A stretch of 64,000 nucleotides of DNA from Schauerella fraxinea (GTDB lineage: Bacteria > Pseudomonadota > Gammaproteobacteria > Burkholderiales > Burkholderiaceae_B). The notes beneath the pieces were generated by a model. It was not told where the DNA came from. It saw nothing but the letters and a program-made list of their open reading frames with translations, and made no database searches. The stretch is taken from positions 310,001-374,000 of the forward strand of contig JAVDKK010000004.1 of NCBI GenBank assembly GCA_030849945.1, written 5' to 3'. Position 1 is the first letter of the stretch, and every line of letters begins with the position of its first letter. The position numbers were made by a program, and so were the translations under genes. Of the stretch, positions 42,633 to 50,037 are shown in pieces.

Positions 42633-45014
42633 ATGACCCAGATTACCGCTACCACCACCGCAGCCGAAGACACCGCCCGCATTCTTGCCCAGCTCACCAC
42701 CGAGTTGGGCGCGCGGCCCTCGCAATTGGCCTCCGCCATCGAACTGCTGGATGGCGGCGCGACCGTGCCGTTTATCGCCCGCTACCGCAAGGAAGCGACC
42801 GGCGGTCTGGACGACACCGTGTTGCGCAACCTTGAAGTGCGCCTGGGCTATCTGCGCGACCTCGAAGGCCGCCGCGCCGCAATTCTCGAATCCGTGCTGC
42901 AGCAAGGCAAGCTCACGCCCGAGTTGCAGCAAGAACTCAAGTCGGCCGATACCAAGCAGCGGCTTGAAGACTTGTACGCGCCCTATAAGCCGAAGCGCCG
43001 CACGCGTGCCCAGATCGCGCGCGAAGCGGGCCTTGAGCCGCTCGCCGACGCCATCCTGGCCGATCCGGCCTGCGATCCGGCCGCGCTGGCCGAAGGCTAT
43101 CTGAACGCGGAAGCCTCGGTCGCCGATGCCAAGACGGCGCTCGATGGCGCTCGCGACATCCTCGCGGAGCGCTTCGCCGAAAACGCCGATCTGCTCACCC
43201 ACATGCGCGAGCATTTGTGGTCGACCGGCCTCATCTACTCGAAGATGGCCGACGGCAAGGAACACGAAGGCGCGAATTTTCGCGACTGGTTCGATTTCAA
43301 CGAACCGTTGCGCACCCTGCCCTCGCATCGCATCCTGGCGCTGCTGCGCGGCCGCCAACAAGGCGTACTCGAACTGCGCATGGGTCTGGAAGCCGAACTC
43401 GAAGCGCAAACGCCGCATCCGTGCGTGGCCCGCGTATCCGAATTTCTCAAGTTCGGATCGAAGCCGTTTGCGCTGGACGCCTCGCCGCGCGACCGCTGGA
43501 TGGGTGAAGTGTGCCGCTGGACATGGCGCGTCAAGCTATTGACGACCTTCGAATCGGAAGTGATCGCACGGTTGCGTGACGACGCCGAAGCCGAAGCGAT
43601 TCGCGTGTTTGCGGCCAATCTCAAGGATCTGCTGCTCGCCGCCCCTGCCGGCCCGAAAGCCGTGCTGGGCCTCGATCCCGGCATCCGCACCGGCGTCAAA
43701 GTAGCCGCCATCGACCGCACAGGCAAAGTGGTCGAGACCGCCACGGTGTACCCGTTCGAGCCGCGTCGCGATCGCGAAGGCGCCATCAAGGTCATCGCCG
43801 CGCTGGCCGCCCGCCACAACATCGAACTGGTGGCCATCGGCAACGGCACAGCGTCGCGCGAAACCGAAAAACTGGTCGGCGACCTGATGGGTCTGTTCCC
43901 GGAAATGCCGCTCACCAAGGTCGTCGTGTCCGAAGCCGGCGCATCGGTGTATTCCGCATCCGAAATCGCCGCGTTGGAGTTTCCCGATCTGGATGTCACG
44001 TTGCGTGGCGCCGTCTCGATTGCACGCCGGCTGCAGGATCCGCTGGCCGAACTGGTCAAGATCGATCCCAAGGCGATCGGCGTGGGCCAGTATCAACACG
44101 ATCTCAACCAGCGTGAACTGGCGCGATCGCTGGACGCCACCGTGGAAGACTGCGTGAACGCCGTGGGCGTGGACGTCAACACCGCCTCGGCGGCGTTGCT
44201 GGCCCGCGTGTCGGGCTTGAATAGCCTGCTCGCGCGGAACATCGTTGCCTGGCGCGACGAAAACGGCGCCTTCCCCACGCGCGACATGCTGCGCAAAGTG
44301 CCCCGTTTCGGCGACAAGGCATTCGAGCAAGCCGCCGGCTTCCTGCGGATTCCCAACGGCGACAACCCGCTCGACGCCTCTTCAGTGCACCCGGAAGCCT
44401 ACCCGGTGGTTCAGCGCATCGTGGCGCGCATCAAGGCCGACGTGCAAACGATCATCGGTCAACGTGAAGCCCTCAAAGGCGTGTCGCCCTCGGAATTTAC
44501 CGATGAACGTTTCGGCCTGCCCACCGTGCGCGACATTTTCGCCGAGCTCGAAAAACCTGGCCGCGATCCGCGTCCAGAGTTCAAGACGGCGACCTTCAAG
44601 GAAGGCGTCGAATCGCTCAACGACCTGCATGTGGGGATGATCCTGGAAGGCGTGGTGACCAACGTCGCCAACTTCGGTGCCTTCGTCGATATCGGCGTGC
44701 ATCAAGACGGCCTGGTCCACATCTCGGCATTGGCAGAAAAATTCGTCAAGGATCCTCGCGACGTGGTGCGTGTGGGTCAGACGGTCAACGTCAAAGTGAT
44801 CGAAGTCGACGTGGCGCGTAAACGCGTTGCGCTCACGATGCGCCTGAACGACACCGCAGCGCCCGTTCGCCGCAGCGCCGATGGCGCCCCGCCCCCGCGC
44901 GGCGGCAATGCCGGCGGCGGCCGCCGTCCGCAAGGCCAGCAAACTCAGGCATCCAAGAGCGACGGCGCGATGGCCGGCGCACTGGCCGAAGCGTTTGCCA
45001 AGCTCAAAAAGTAA
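42633..45014 (+). CDS. tex: Transcription accessory protein Tex
   Basis: 793 residues, normal for Tex. The N-terminal helical region contains VPFIARYRKEATGGLDD, the central YqgF-like RNase H fold starts LGLDPGIRTGVKVAAID, helix-hairpin-helix segments follow, and an S1 RNA-binding domain lies at about 668-740 (EGVVTNVANFGAFVDIGVHQDGLVHIS). The last 50 residues are a basic Gly/Pro/Gln-rich tail. Tex binds RNA polymerase and nucleic acid and affects expression of toxin and stress genes; it was first described in Bordetella. It is followed by a strong bidirectional terminator. Confidence 0.96.
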   Translation: MTQITATTTAAEDTARILAQLTTELGARPSQLASAIELLDGGATVPFIARYRKEATGGLDDTVLRNLEVRLGYLRDLEGRRAAILESVLQQGKLTPELQQELKSADTKQRLEDLYAPYKPKRRTRAQIAREAGLEPLADAILADPACDPAALAEGYLNAEASVADAKTALDGARDILAERFAENADLLTHMREHLWSTGLIYSKMADGKEHEGANFRDWFDFNEPLRTLPSHRILALLRGRQQGVLELRMGLEAELEAQTPHPCVARVSEFLKFGSKPFALDASPRDRWMGEVCRWTWRVKLLTTFESEVIARLRDDAEAEAIRVFAANLKDLLLAAPAGPKAVLGLDPGIRTGVKVAAIDRTGKVVETATVYPFEPRRDREGAIKVIAALAARHNIELVAIGNGTASRETEKLVGDLMGLFPEMPLTKVVVSEAGASVYSASEIAALEFPDLDVTLRGAVSIARRLQDPLAELVKIDPKAIGVGQYQHDLNQRELARSLDATVEDCVNAVGVDVNTASAALLARVSGLNSLLARNIVAWRDENGAFPTRDMLRKVPRFGDKAFEQAAGFLRIPNGDNPLDASSVHPEAYPVVQRIVARIKADVQTIIGQREALKGVSPSEFTDERFGLPTVRDIFAELEKPGRDPRPEFKTATFKEGVESLNDLHVGMILEGVVTNVANFGAFVDIGVHQDGLVHISALAEKFVKDPRDVVRVGQTVNVKVIEVDVARKRVALTMRLNDTAAPVRRSADGAPPPRGGNAGGGRRPQGQQTQASKSDGAMAGALAEAFAKLKK

Positions 45015-45043
45015 GACGCCGGCGTAAAACCGGCATGAAAAAA

Positions 45044-45074
45044 ATCCCGCTTCGAGTTTGGAAGCGGGATTTTT
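45044..45074. terminator. Bidirectional rho-independent terminator between tex and trpS
   Basis: ATCCCGCTTC (45044-45053) pairs perfectly with GAAGCGGGAT (45061-45070) around a 7-base loop, with A-run before and T-run after. It therefore works for both convergent genes. Confidence 0.92.
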
Positions 45075-45122
45075 CTTTGGTACTGCGGCTGAAGATGACG
45101 AGGGCTACTGCCGGCCCGCCGA

Positions 45123-46484
45123 CTACTCCGCCTGCGCCATCGCGGCCAACGTATCTTGCACGTGCGCCATGCTGGCGTCGCGTGTTGCCGTGTCGGCGCT
45201 GGCACGGCCGTACGCAACCAGTTCCTCGCCCACCATCACGCGGTAGCGCAAGCCGTCGATCACCAACTCGATGTTGGCATCGGACGATTGCAACAGCCCC
45301 GTGATGCGACCCGCTTCCTTCGGCTGCGCGAAGGGCTCGGATGTCAACAATTCTTCGCCGGCGGCATCAAGCAAACGGAACCGGAAGCTGCCGTCTTCAT
45401 CGCGGAAACTCACGAAGCGTGCGCCCTTGCCGCCTGACTTGGCTTTCGATTTGCCCGCCTTGGCCACCGTCGCGCTTTGGCGCAAGCCCACGGCGTCGCG
45501 AATCTGCGCCATGAACGGCGTGGCTAGGCTGCGCGCCTTGATTGCACCGGCCTGAAGAATCTCTTCAATCAATGCAGGATTGGCGATCAGGTCATCGTAA
45601 CGCTCGCGCATCGGCGCCAGATCGCGCTCCACGCGGTCGCACAGGGCTTGCTTGGCATCGCCCCACCCCATCCCGCCTTCGAGCTCGGCACGGAACGCCT
45701 GCGATTCTTCGCGGCTCGCAAACGCCTTGTACAGCGTGAAGAGGTGGGAAGCGTCGGCATCCTTGGGCTCGCCAGGCAAGCGCGAATCGGTGACGATGCG
45801 CATTATCGCTGCGCGCGTGGCCTTCGCACCGCCTTCGAACAACGGAATCGTGTTGTTGTAGCTCTTGGACATCTTGCGACCGTCCAGGCCGGGCAACGTG
45901 GCCACGTCTTCCTCGATCACGACGTCCGGCAGCACAAACAACGGCGACTGGGACGCGTACAAATGATTGAAACGCTGCGCGATATCGCGCGTCATTTCCA
46001 GATGCTGCACCTGATCGCGGCCCACCGGCACCTTGTTCGCATTGAACAACAGAATGTCGGCCGCCATCAGCACCGGGTAGGAAAACAAACCAAGCGTGAC
46101 GCCATCATCGGCATCCACACCCTTGGCCGTGTTTTGGTCGACAGACGCCTTGTACGCGTGCGCACGGTTCATCAACCCCTTGCCGGTTACGCAAGTGAGC
46201 AACCAGCACAGTTCGGGGATTTCGGGGATGTCCGACTGGCGATAGAAGGTGACGCGCTCCACATCCAGGCCGGCCGCAATCCAGGTAGCGGCAAGCTCCA
46301 GCCGCGACCGGGCGATACGTTCGGGATCTTCGCACTTGATCAGGGCGTGATAGTCCGCCATGAAGAAGAAGGCATCCACATCATGCTGCGTACTGGCACG
46401 GATGGCGGGGCGAATGGCGCCCGCATAGTTGCCAAGATGGGGAGTGCCGGTGGTGGTAATGCCTGTCAGAACGCGCGTATTCAT
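45123..46484 (-). CDS. trpS: Tryptophanyl-tRNA synthetase with C-terminal extension
   Basis: 453 residues; many bacterial TrpS proteins are about 330-350. The class I motifs are HLGN at 16-19 (HIGH equivalent) and KMSKS at 204-208. The enzyme charges tRNA-Trp in the cytoplasm. After the catalytic core (to about 335) comes a Lys/Gly-rich linker (about 340-355), then residues 356-426 resemble a YegP/DUF1508-type beta fold (RFVSFRDEDGSFRFRLLDA, ELLTSEPFAQPKEA). This longer form is common in Burkholderiales as far as I recall. The gene is convergent with tex and has the 23-bp tandem repeat upstream of it. Confidence 0.96.
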   Translation of the reverse strand: MNTRVLTGITTTGTPHLGNYAGAIRPAIRASTQHDVDAFFFMADYHALIKCEDPERIARSRLELAATWIAAGLDVERVTFYRQSDIPEIPELCWLLTCVTGKGLMNRAHAYKASVDQNTAKGVDADDGVTLGLFSYPVLMAADILLFNANKVPVGRDQVQHLEMTRDIAQRFNHLYASQSPLFVLPDVVIEEDVATLPGLDGRKMSKSYNNTIPLFEGGAKATRAAIMRIVTDSRLPGEPKDADASHLFTLYKAFASREESQAFRAELEGGMGWGDAKQALCDRVERDLAPMRERYDDLIANPALIEEILQAGAIKARSLATPFMAQIRDAVGLRQSATVAKAGKSKAKSGGKGARFVSFRDEDGSFRFRLLDAAGEELLTSEPFAQPKEAGRITGLLQSSDANIELVIDGLRYRVMVGEELVAYGRASADTATRDASMAHVQDTLAAMAQAE

Positions 46485-46586
46485 TCGAAAAATGCTTCAG
46501 GTGTGAGGCCAAAGCACAGTGTAACGCGCCACGGATCGCCACAACGCAGTCGAGCCGAATCGCCGTTTGATGCCCTATCGGCTGGG

Positions 46587-46678
46587 CCTACATCTGCAGC
46601 TTGGTCATGCCTACATCTGCAGCTTGGTCATGCCTACATCTGCAGCGTGTGCATGCCTTGAGCTGCAGCGTATTCCTG
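46587..46678. repeat. Tandem 23-bp repeat, four units
   Basis: Units at 46587-46609 and 46610-46632 are identical (begin CCTACATCTGCAGC, end TTGGTCATG). The unit at 46633-46655 differs at four positions, and the one at 46656-46678 is more degenerate. Each contains the palindrome CTGCAG. It occupies the gap between the trpS start and the end of the DUF3325 gene. A decayed minisatellite, protein-binding array or mobile repeat are possible. Confidence 0.85.
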
Positions 46679-46685
46679 CCCGTAC

Positions 46686-47009
46686 TTACATCATCGCGAA
46701 TACGGGGGCCGCCACCACGCAGCCGGCGCCCAACCCCAGTGCCACGCGCGGCCGGTAGGTTAGGATCCAGATCAGCGCGAGCCCGGCGAGCGCCAGCATG
46801 CCGATCCACTCGATCACGCCGTACGACCACCCATACGCTTGCGCCGCTGCCCACAACGACAACGTCAAGGCCAGCGCGCCAAACCAGCGCAGCGGCACGC
46901 GATGCCGGCTGGTGATCGCCCGATCGAAGAAGTCTTCGTAATGGCGGTCCATCGCCAAACACAACGCGGCAAAGCCGGCGTAGGCCAAGCAGAACGCGGC
47001 GATCGTCAT
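46686..47009 (-). CDS. DUF3325-type small membrane protein
   Basis: 107 residues from ATG 47009 (GAGG upstream). Three to four transmembrane segments are visible: IAAFCLAYAGFAALCLAMDRH, then WFGALALTLSLWAAAQAYGW, IEWIGMLALAGLALIWILTY and ALGLGAGCVVAAPVFAMM. The size and the pattern MDRHYEDFF with WFGALAL match DUF3325 proteins, which are typically encoded next to PepSY and DUF3649 genes beside siderophore receptors. It is the last gene of this four-gene minus-strand operon. Function is unknown; association with iron uptake is by context. Confidence 0.75.
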   Translation of the reverse strand: MTIAAFCLAYAGFAALCLAMDRHYEDFFDRAITSRHRVPLRWFGALALTLSLWAAAQAYGWSYGVIEWIGMLALAGLALIWILTYRPRVALGLGAGCVVAAPVFAMM

Positions 47010-47019
47010 AGCGTAAACC

Positions 47020-48828
47020 TCATCGGGGTTGATAAGCAGAATCAGGCGGCAACGCATCGTCGCGGCGTTCAGGCGGCGCCGCGGCTGCGGTTTTGACCGG
47101 CGGGGCAACAGCAGGTGCGACTACTGCACCGGGCGCCTTGGCGGCGGTGGTCGTGGCTGGCGTGGCCGTGGCAGATTTCGCCATCGCCGTCGCTTCGCCG
47201 GATCCCGTCGATGCGCCCTGAGGCGTGGCACGCGCCACCGGCTTGGACTTCGCCGCTGCCGGTGCTTTCGCCTTATGACGGCTCACCTTCCACGACAACC
47301 ACACGCAGAAAATGCCGGAGGCAATGGCGGTCAGATCGAAGCCCGCCATCAGCCAATCCTGCGCCGGCAGCGAGCGCCCCAAGTGCCGCGACGTGGTGAT
47401 CGCGTTGACGATCGGGATCAGCAGAAACAGCACGCCGGCCAACGCATTCAGGTCACGCCAAGCCTGGCGCTGACGCACGAAGCCGTACACAAAGGCTGCA
47501 CCCCAACTCCAGAGGAACAGTTTGACTTCCCAGTTCGCGTGATCCGGCAGATCGACCGGCAACAAACGGTTGGCCAGGAAGAACACCGGAATCGCGACCA
47601 GCAATCCCGCGATGGTGCCGCTGTTCAGGCTATCGACCAGCCGCAGCGAAAAGCGGTTGGCGGCATCCTTGCCCGCCTTTTGCCGGCGCTTGGCGACCCA
47701 CAGCACCAGGCCGCTGGCGACCATCGCGGTGCCGGCCAGGCTCACGATGAAGTAGAGCCAACGCAACCACGGCTTGGCGAATTTGCCCAGATGAAGGCCC
47801 ACAATCGTGCCGACGGTGGTCATGATCGCACTGTCGTTTTCGCTCGCGGACGTGATCTCGCCCGTCACGCCGTTGAACATGATGGAAGGCGGCAACCGGC
47901 CGTACGACACGCGCTCGGACACGAGCCGCGTCAACGATACGGTCATCGCGCTGTCGCCCGGATGATTGACGGTGATACGTCCCACGCTGGCGCCGTCCCA
48001 GGCGGTGTTGGCCTGGGCAATCATATTCTCGATCGGCGCCATGGGCGCCGGCACATTGGCGCGCGGCTTCGACGCAAACGACGGATAGGCCTCGGCCGTG
48101 AATTGATTCGGCGTCTCATACATCGCGTAGATACCCGCCGGCATCACCATGATCATGAAGAGCATCAGGCCGCTGAACGTAATCATCAAATGAAACGGCA
48201 GCCCCAGCACCGATAGCGCGTTGTGCCCGTCCATCCATGACCGCTGCCCGCCCTTGCCGGGGCGGAACGTAAAGAAATCCTTGAAGATCTTCTTGTGCGT
48301 GATGATGCCGCTGATGATGGCCACCAGCATGAACATCCCGGCGATGCTGGCAAGCCAACGTCCCCACGGATAACCCATCTCGAGTTCGTAATGAAAGCGA
48401 TAGAAAAAATCGCCCCCGCGCGTTTCGCGCGCTTGCACGGCCTCGCCGGTGGCGGGATCGAGTTGCACGCGCTGAAAGCTGCCGCGGCCCGTTTTGCCGG
48501 GCTTCTGGTAGCTCACTTCGATCACCGGATCGCGATCCGAATACGGCAACACAAACCACCGGAGGGCGTCGGGTGCATGCGTTTGCAAATAGCGCATGCC
48601 CGTGATCATCGCCTGGTCGGGCGTGACCGCCTGCACCTGCACCTCGGGCTTCATGTAGGCCGTGATTTCATCCCGGAAGAATGCCAGCGTGCCCGTCATG
48701 AACATCGCGTACAGCACCCATCCCAGCAATAGCCCGGCCCAGGTGTGCAGCCACGACATCGACTGTCGAATGCCCTCGGGCTGAATTTCGGCGGCCTCTT
48801 TGCCCTTTACATGATCGACCGTCGTCAT
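47020..48828 (-). CDS. PepSY-associated inner-membrane protein (PiuB/FoxB-like)
   Basis: 602 residues from ATG 48828; the frame is open to 48909, but the overlapping upstream gene and domain start support this ATG. The first helix SWLHTWAGLLLGWVLYAMFMTGTLAFF is the PepSY_TM signature. Further helices lie near residues 170-195, 215-245, 350-380, 410-430, 445-460 and 470-535. PepSY periplasmic segments lie between them. Such proteins work as siderophore or heme reductases/permeases next to TonB receptors. Residues from about 540 form an Ala/Pro/Lys/Thr-rich tail that looks unstructured. It overlaps the upstream DUF3649 gene by four bases. Confidence 0.88.
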   Translation of the reverse strand: MTTVDHVKGKEAAEIQPEGIRQSMSWLHTWAGLLLGWVLYAMFMTGTLAFFRDEITAYMKPEVQVQAVTPDQAMITGMRYLQTHAPDALRWFVLPYSDRDPVIEVSYQKPGKTGRGSFQRVQLDPATGEAVQARETRGGDFFYRFHYELEMGYPWGRWLASIAGMFMLVAIISGIITHKKIFKDFFTFRPGKGGQRSWMDGHNALSVLGLPFHLMITFSGLMLFMIMVMPAGIYAMYETPNQFTAEAYPSFASKPRANVPAPMAPIENMIAQANTAWDGASVGRITVNHPGDSAMTVSLTRLVSERVSYGRLPPSIMFNGVTGEITSASENDSAIMTTVGTIVGLHLGKFAKPWLRWLYFIVSLAGTAMVASGLVLWVAKRRQKAGKDAANRFSLRLVDSLNSGTIAGLLVAIPVFFLANRLLPVDLPDHANWEVKLFLWSWGAAFVYGFVRQRQAWRDLNALAGVLFLLIPIVNAITTSRHLGRSLPAQDWLMAGFDLTAIASGIFCVWLSWKVSRHKAKAPAAAKSKPVARATPQGASTGSGEATAMAKSATATPATTTAAKAPGAVVAPAVAPPVKTAAAAPPERRDDALPPDSAYQPR

Positions 48829-49133
48829 ACGCCCAACACCCACCGTTTCAATGCAAACAACCCGCCAAATACCAGCACGGGCCACAACACGCCCTTCCAG
48901 GCCCGCCACGCGTCACGCACGGCAAAGACCCAGAGCACCACGCAGGTATAAGTGACGAAAGACATCGTCAGCCCTGCCGTTACCGCGTCCACCCGGCTTA
49001 CTGGCAGCCAGACGGCCAGACAAGCCGCGCTTGCCGAGGCGGCGACATAGCCGCCGAAAATGGCGGCGATCGCGCGCGAGAAAACGGCGGCGCGATACCG
49101 TCCCCAAGGCGCACTATGCGCGGGTGTTCTCAT
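48825..49133 (-). CDS. DUF3649-type small membrane protein
   Basis: 102 residues with about three transmembrane segments (AIAAIFGGYVAASASAACLAVWLP, AVTAGLTMSFVTYTCVVLWVFA, WKGVLWPVLVFGGLFAL). It matches the pattern of DUF3649 iron-cluster proteins by size, topology and position between a periplasmic DUF4198 protein and the PepSY protein. Start and stop each overlap the neighbour by four bases, so the four genes form one translationally coupled operon. No biochemical function is known for the family. Confidence 0.7.
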   Translation of the reverse strand: MRTPAHSAPWGRYRAAVFSRAIAAIFGGYVAASASAACLAVWLPVSRVDAVTAGLTMSFVTYTCVVLWVFAVRDAWRAWKGVLWPVLVFGGLFALKRWVLGV

Positions 49134-49762
49134 GTCTTGTTCTCGAATGTCAGGGTCGACACGTAACGAATGAAGGCGTAGCGTTGGCCGTCGAACTCGC
49201 CGGCCTTTTCTTCGCGATGCGAGGCTTGCGCCACATACTGACCGCGCCCGGGGGTGGCGATCTCGATCTGCCCATTGGCATCGGTCTTGAACACAAACTG
49301 CGATCGGGGCGGCCCGAACACGGTGACGTCATTGCCGGCCAGAGGCTCGCCCTTGAACATCAACGTCAAGACGTTGCTGTTTGCCTCGGCGGGCACCAGC
49401 TCGAGCTCCAACGTGCAGGCGGTCGATATCCGGCCCACCTTGGCTTCAAACTTGACGAGATCGTCTTCAAACACAATCGGGTTCTGCAACCGCACGTCAC
49501 GCCTTGACGCCCCGTCGATGCCGATCGCATCGAAACCCGGCACGGTGCCCGCAAGCGCCGGTCGTTCAGTGCTGCGGTCAAGCGGCTTGGCCAGAATCTC
49601 GTACAACGCGCGCCGCTTTGGCTCGCGCGTGTCATCCACCCACTCACCATAGTAGGCACGGGCGCTTTGGTCCGGCGCACGCTCGACCCACACCATCTGG
49701 GCGCTCACGCCGTGCGTGACGCCCGCCAGTGCGGCAGCCATCCAGATGGACTTCAGATTCAT
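49130..49762 (-). CDS. DUF4198-type periplasmic protein
   Basis: 210 residues with a signal peptide (cleavage after VSA, about residue 21). The mature protein begins QMVWVERAPDQSARAYYGEW, the pattern of DUF4198 proteins that accompany metal or siderophore transporters. It is beta-rich and contains an Ig-like section (EPLAGNDVTVFGPPRSQFVFKTDANGQIEI), suggesting a carboxypeptidase-regulatory-like fold. It is the first gene of the operon with DUF3649, PepSY and DUF3325. A probable Fur box lies 27 bases upstream of its start. Confidence 0.75.
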   Translation of the reverse strand: MNLKSIWMAAALAGVTHGVSAQMVWVERAPDQSARAYYGEWVDDTREPKRRALYEILAKPLDRSTERPALAGTVPGFDAIGIDGASRRDVRLQNPIVFEDDLVKFEAKVGRISTACTLELELVPAEANSNVLTLMFKGEPLAGNDVTVFGPPRSQFVFKTDANGQIEIATPGRGQYVAQASHREEKAGEFDGQRYAFIRYVSTLTFENKT

Positions 49763-49788
49763 CGTGGTTCATTCTCCAAGCCGCTAAT

Positions 49789-49807
49789 TATAATGATATC
49801 CATTCCT
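49789..49807. promoter_or_regulatory. Probable Fur box upstream of the DUF4198-PepSY operon
   Basis: The 19 bases contain AATGATATCCATT and match 13 of 19 positions of the consensus GATAATGATAATCATTATC. The site lies between the divergent-facing end of the TonB receptor gene and the operon start at 49762, so iron repression of the operon is likely. Confidence 0.6.
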
Positions 49808-49982
49808 AATTAGTGACTTAGCTTATTCCAGACGGGTTAGGCGAAATGTGGGGCGTTGAAGGACAAGTTTGACCGTTGACACGTTGCGCTCGGGCTTCCC
49901 TGCCTGATGCGGAAGGCAATGACCGCACGCCGGTCGGCCCCGCCCACCCTGGGAAAACGATGTCGAAGCAGGCCCAGTCACG

Positions 49983-50018
49983 CGAAAGGCTGGAACGCAT
50001 CGCGCGTCCAGCCTTTCG
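49983..50018 (-). terminator. Terminator-like hairpin after the TonB receptor gene
   Basis: CGAAAGGCTGGA (49983-49994) pairs with TCCAGCCTTTCG (50007-50018), 12 perfect base pairs and a 12-base loop, 20 bases after the receptor stop. There is no long T-run beyond the stem, so efficiency is uncertain. Confidence 0.6.
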
Positions 50019-50037
50019 TTACGCTGTACGTGTCAAA

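Noticed and set aside
46587..46678. CRISPR array
   Set aside because: The repeats are directly adjacent with no spacers and decay progressively; no cas genes are nearby.
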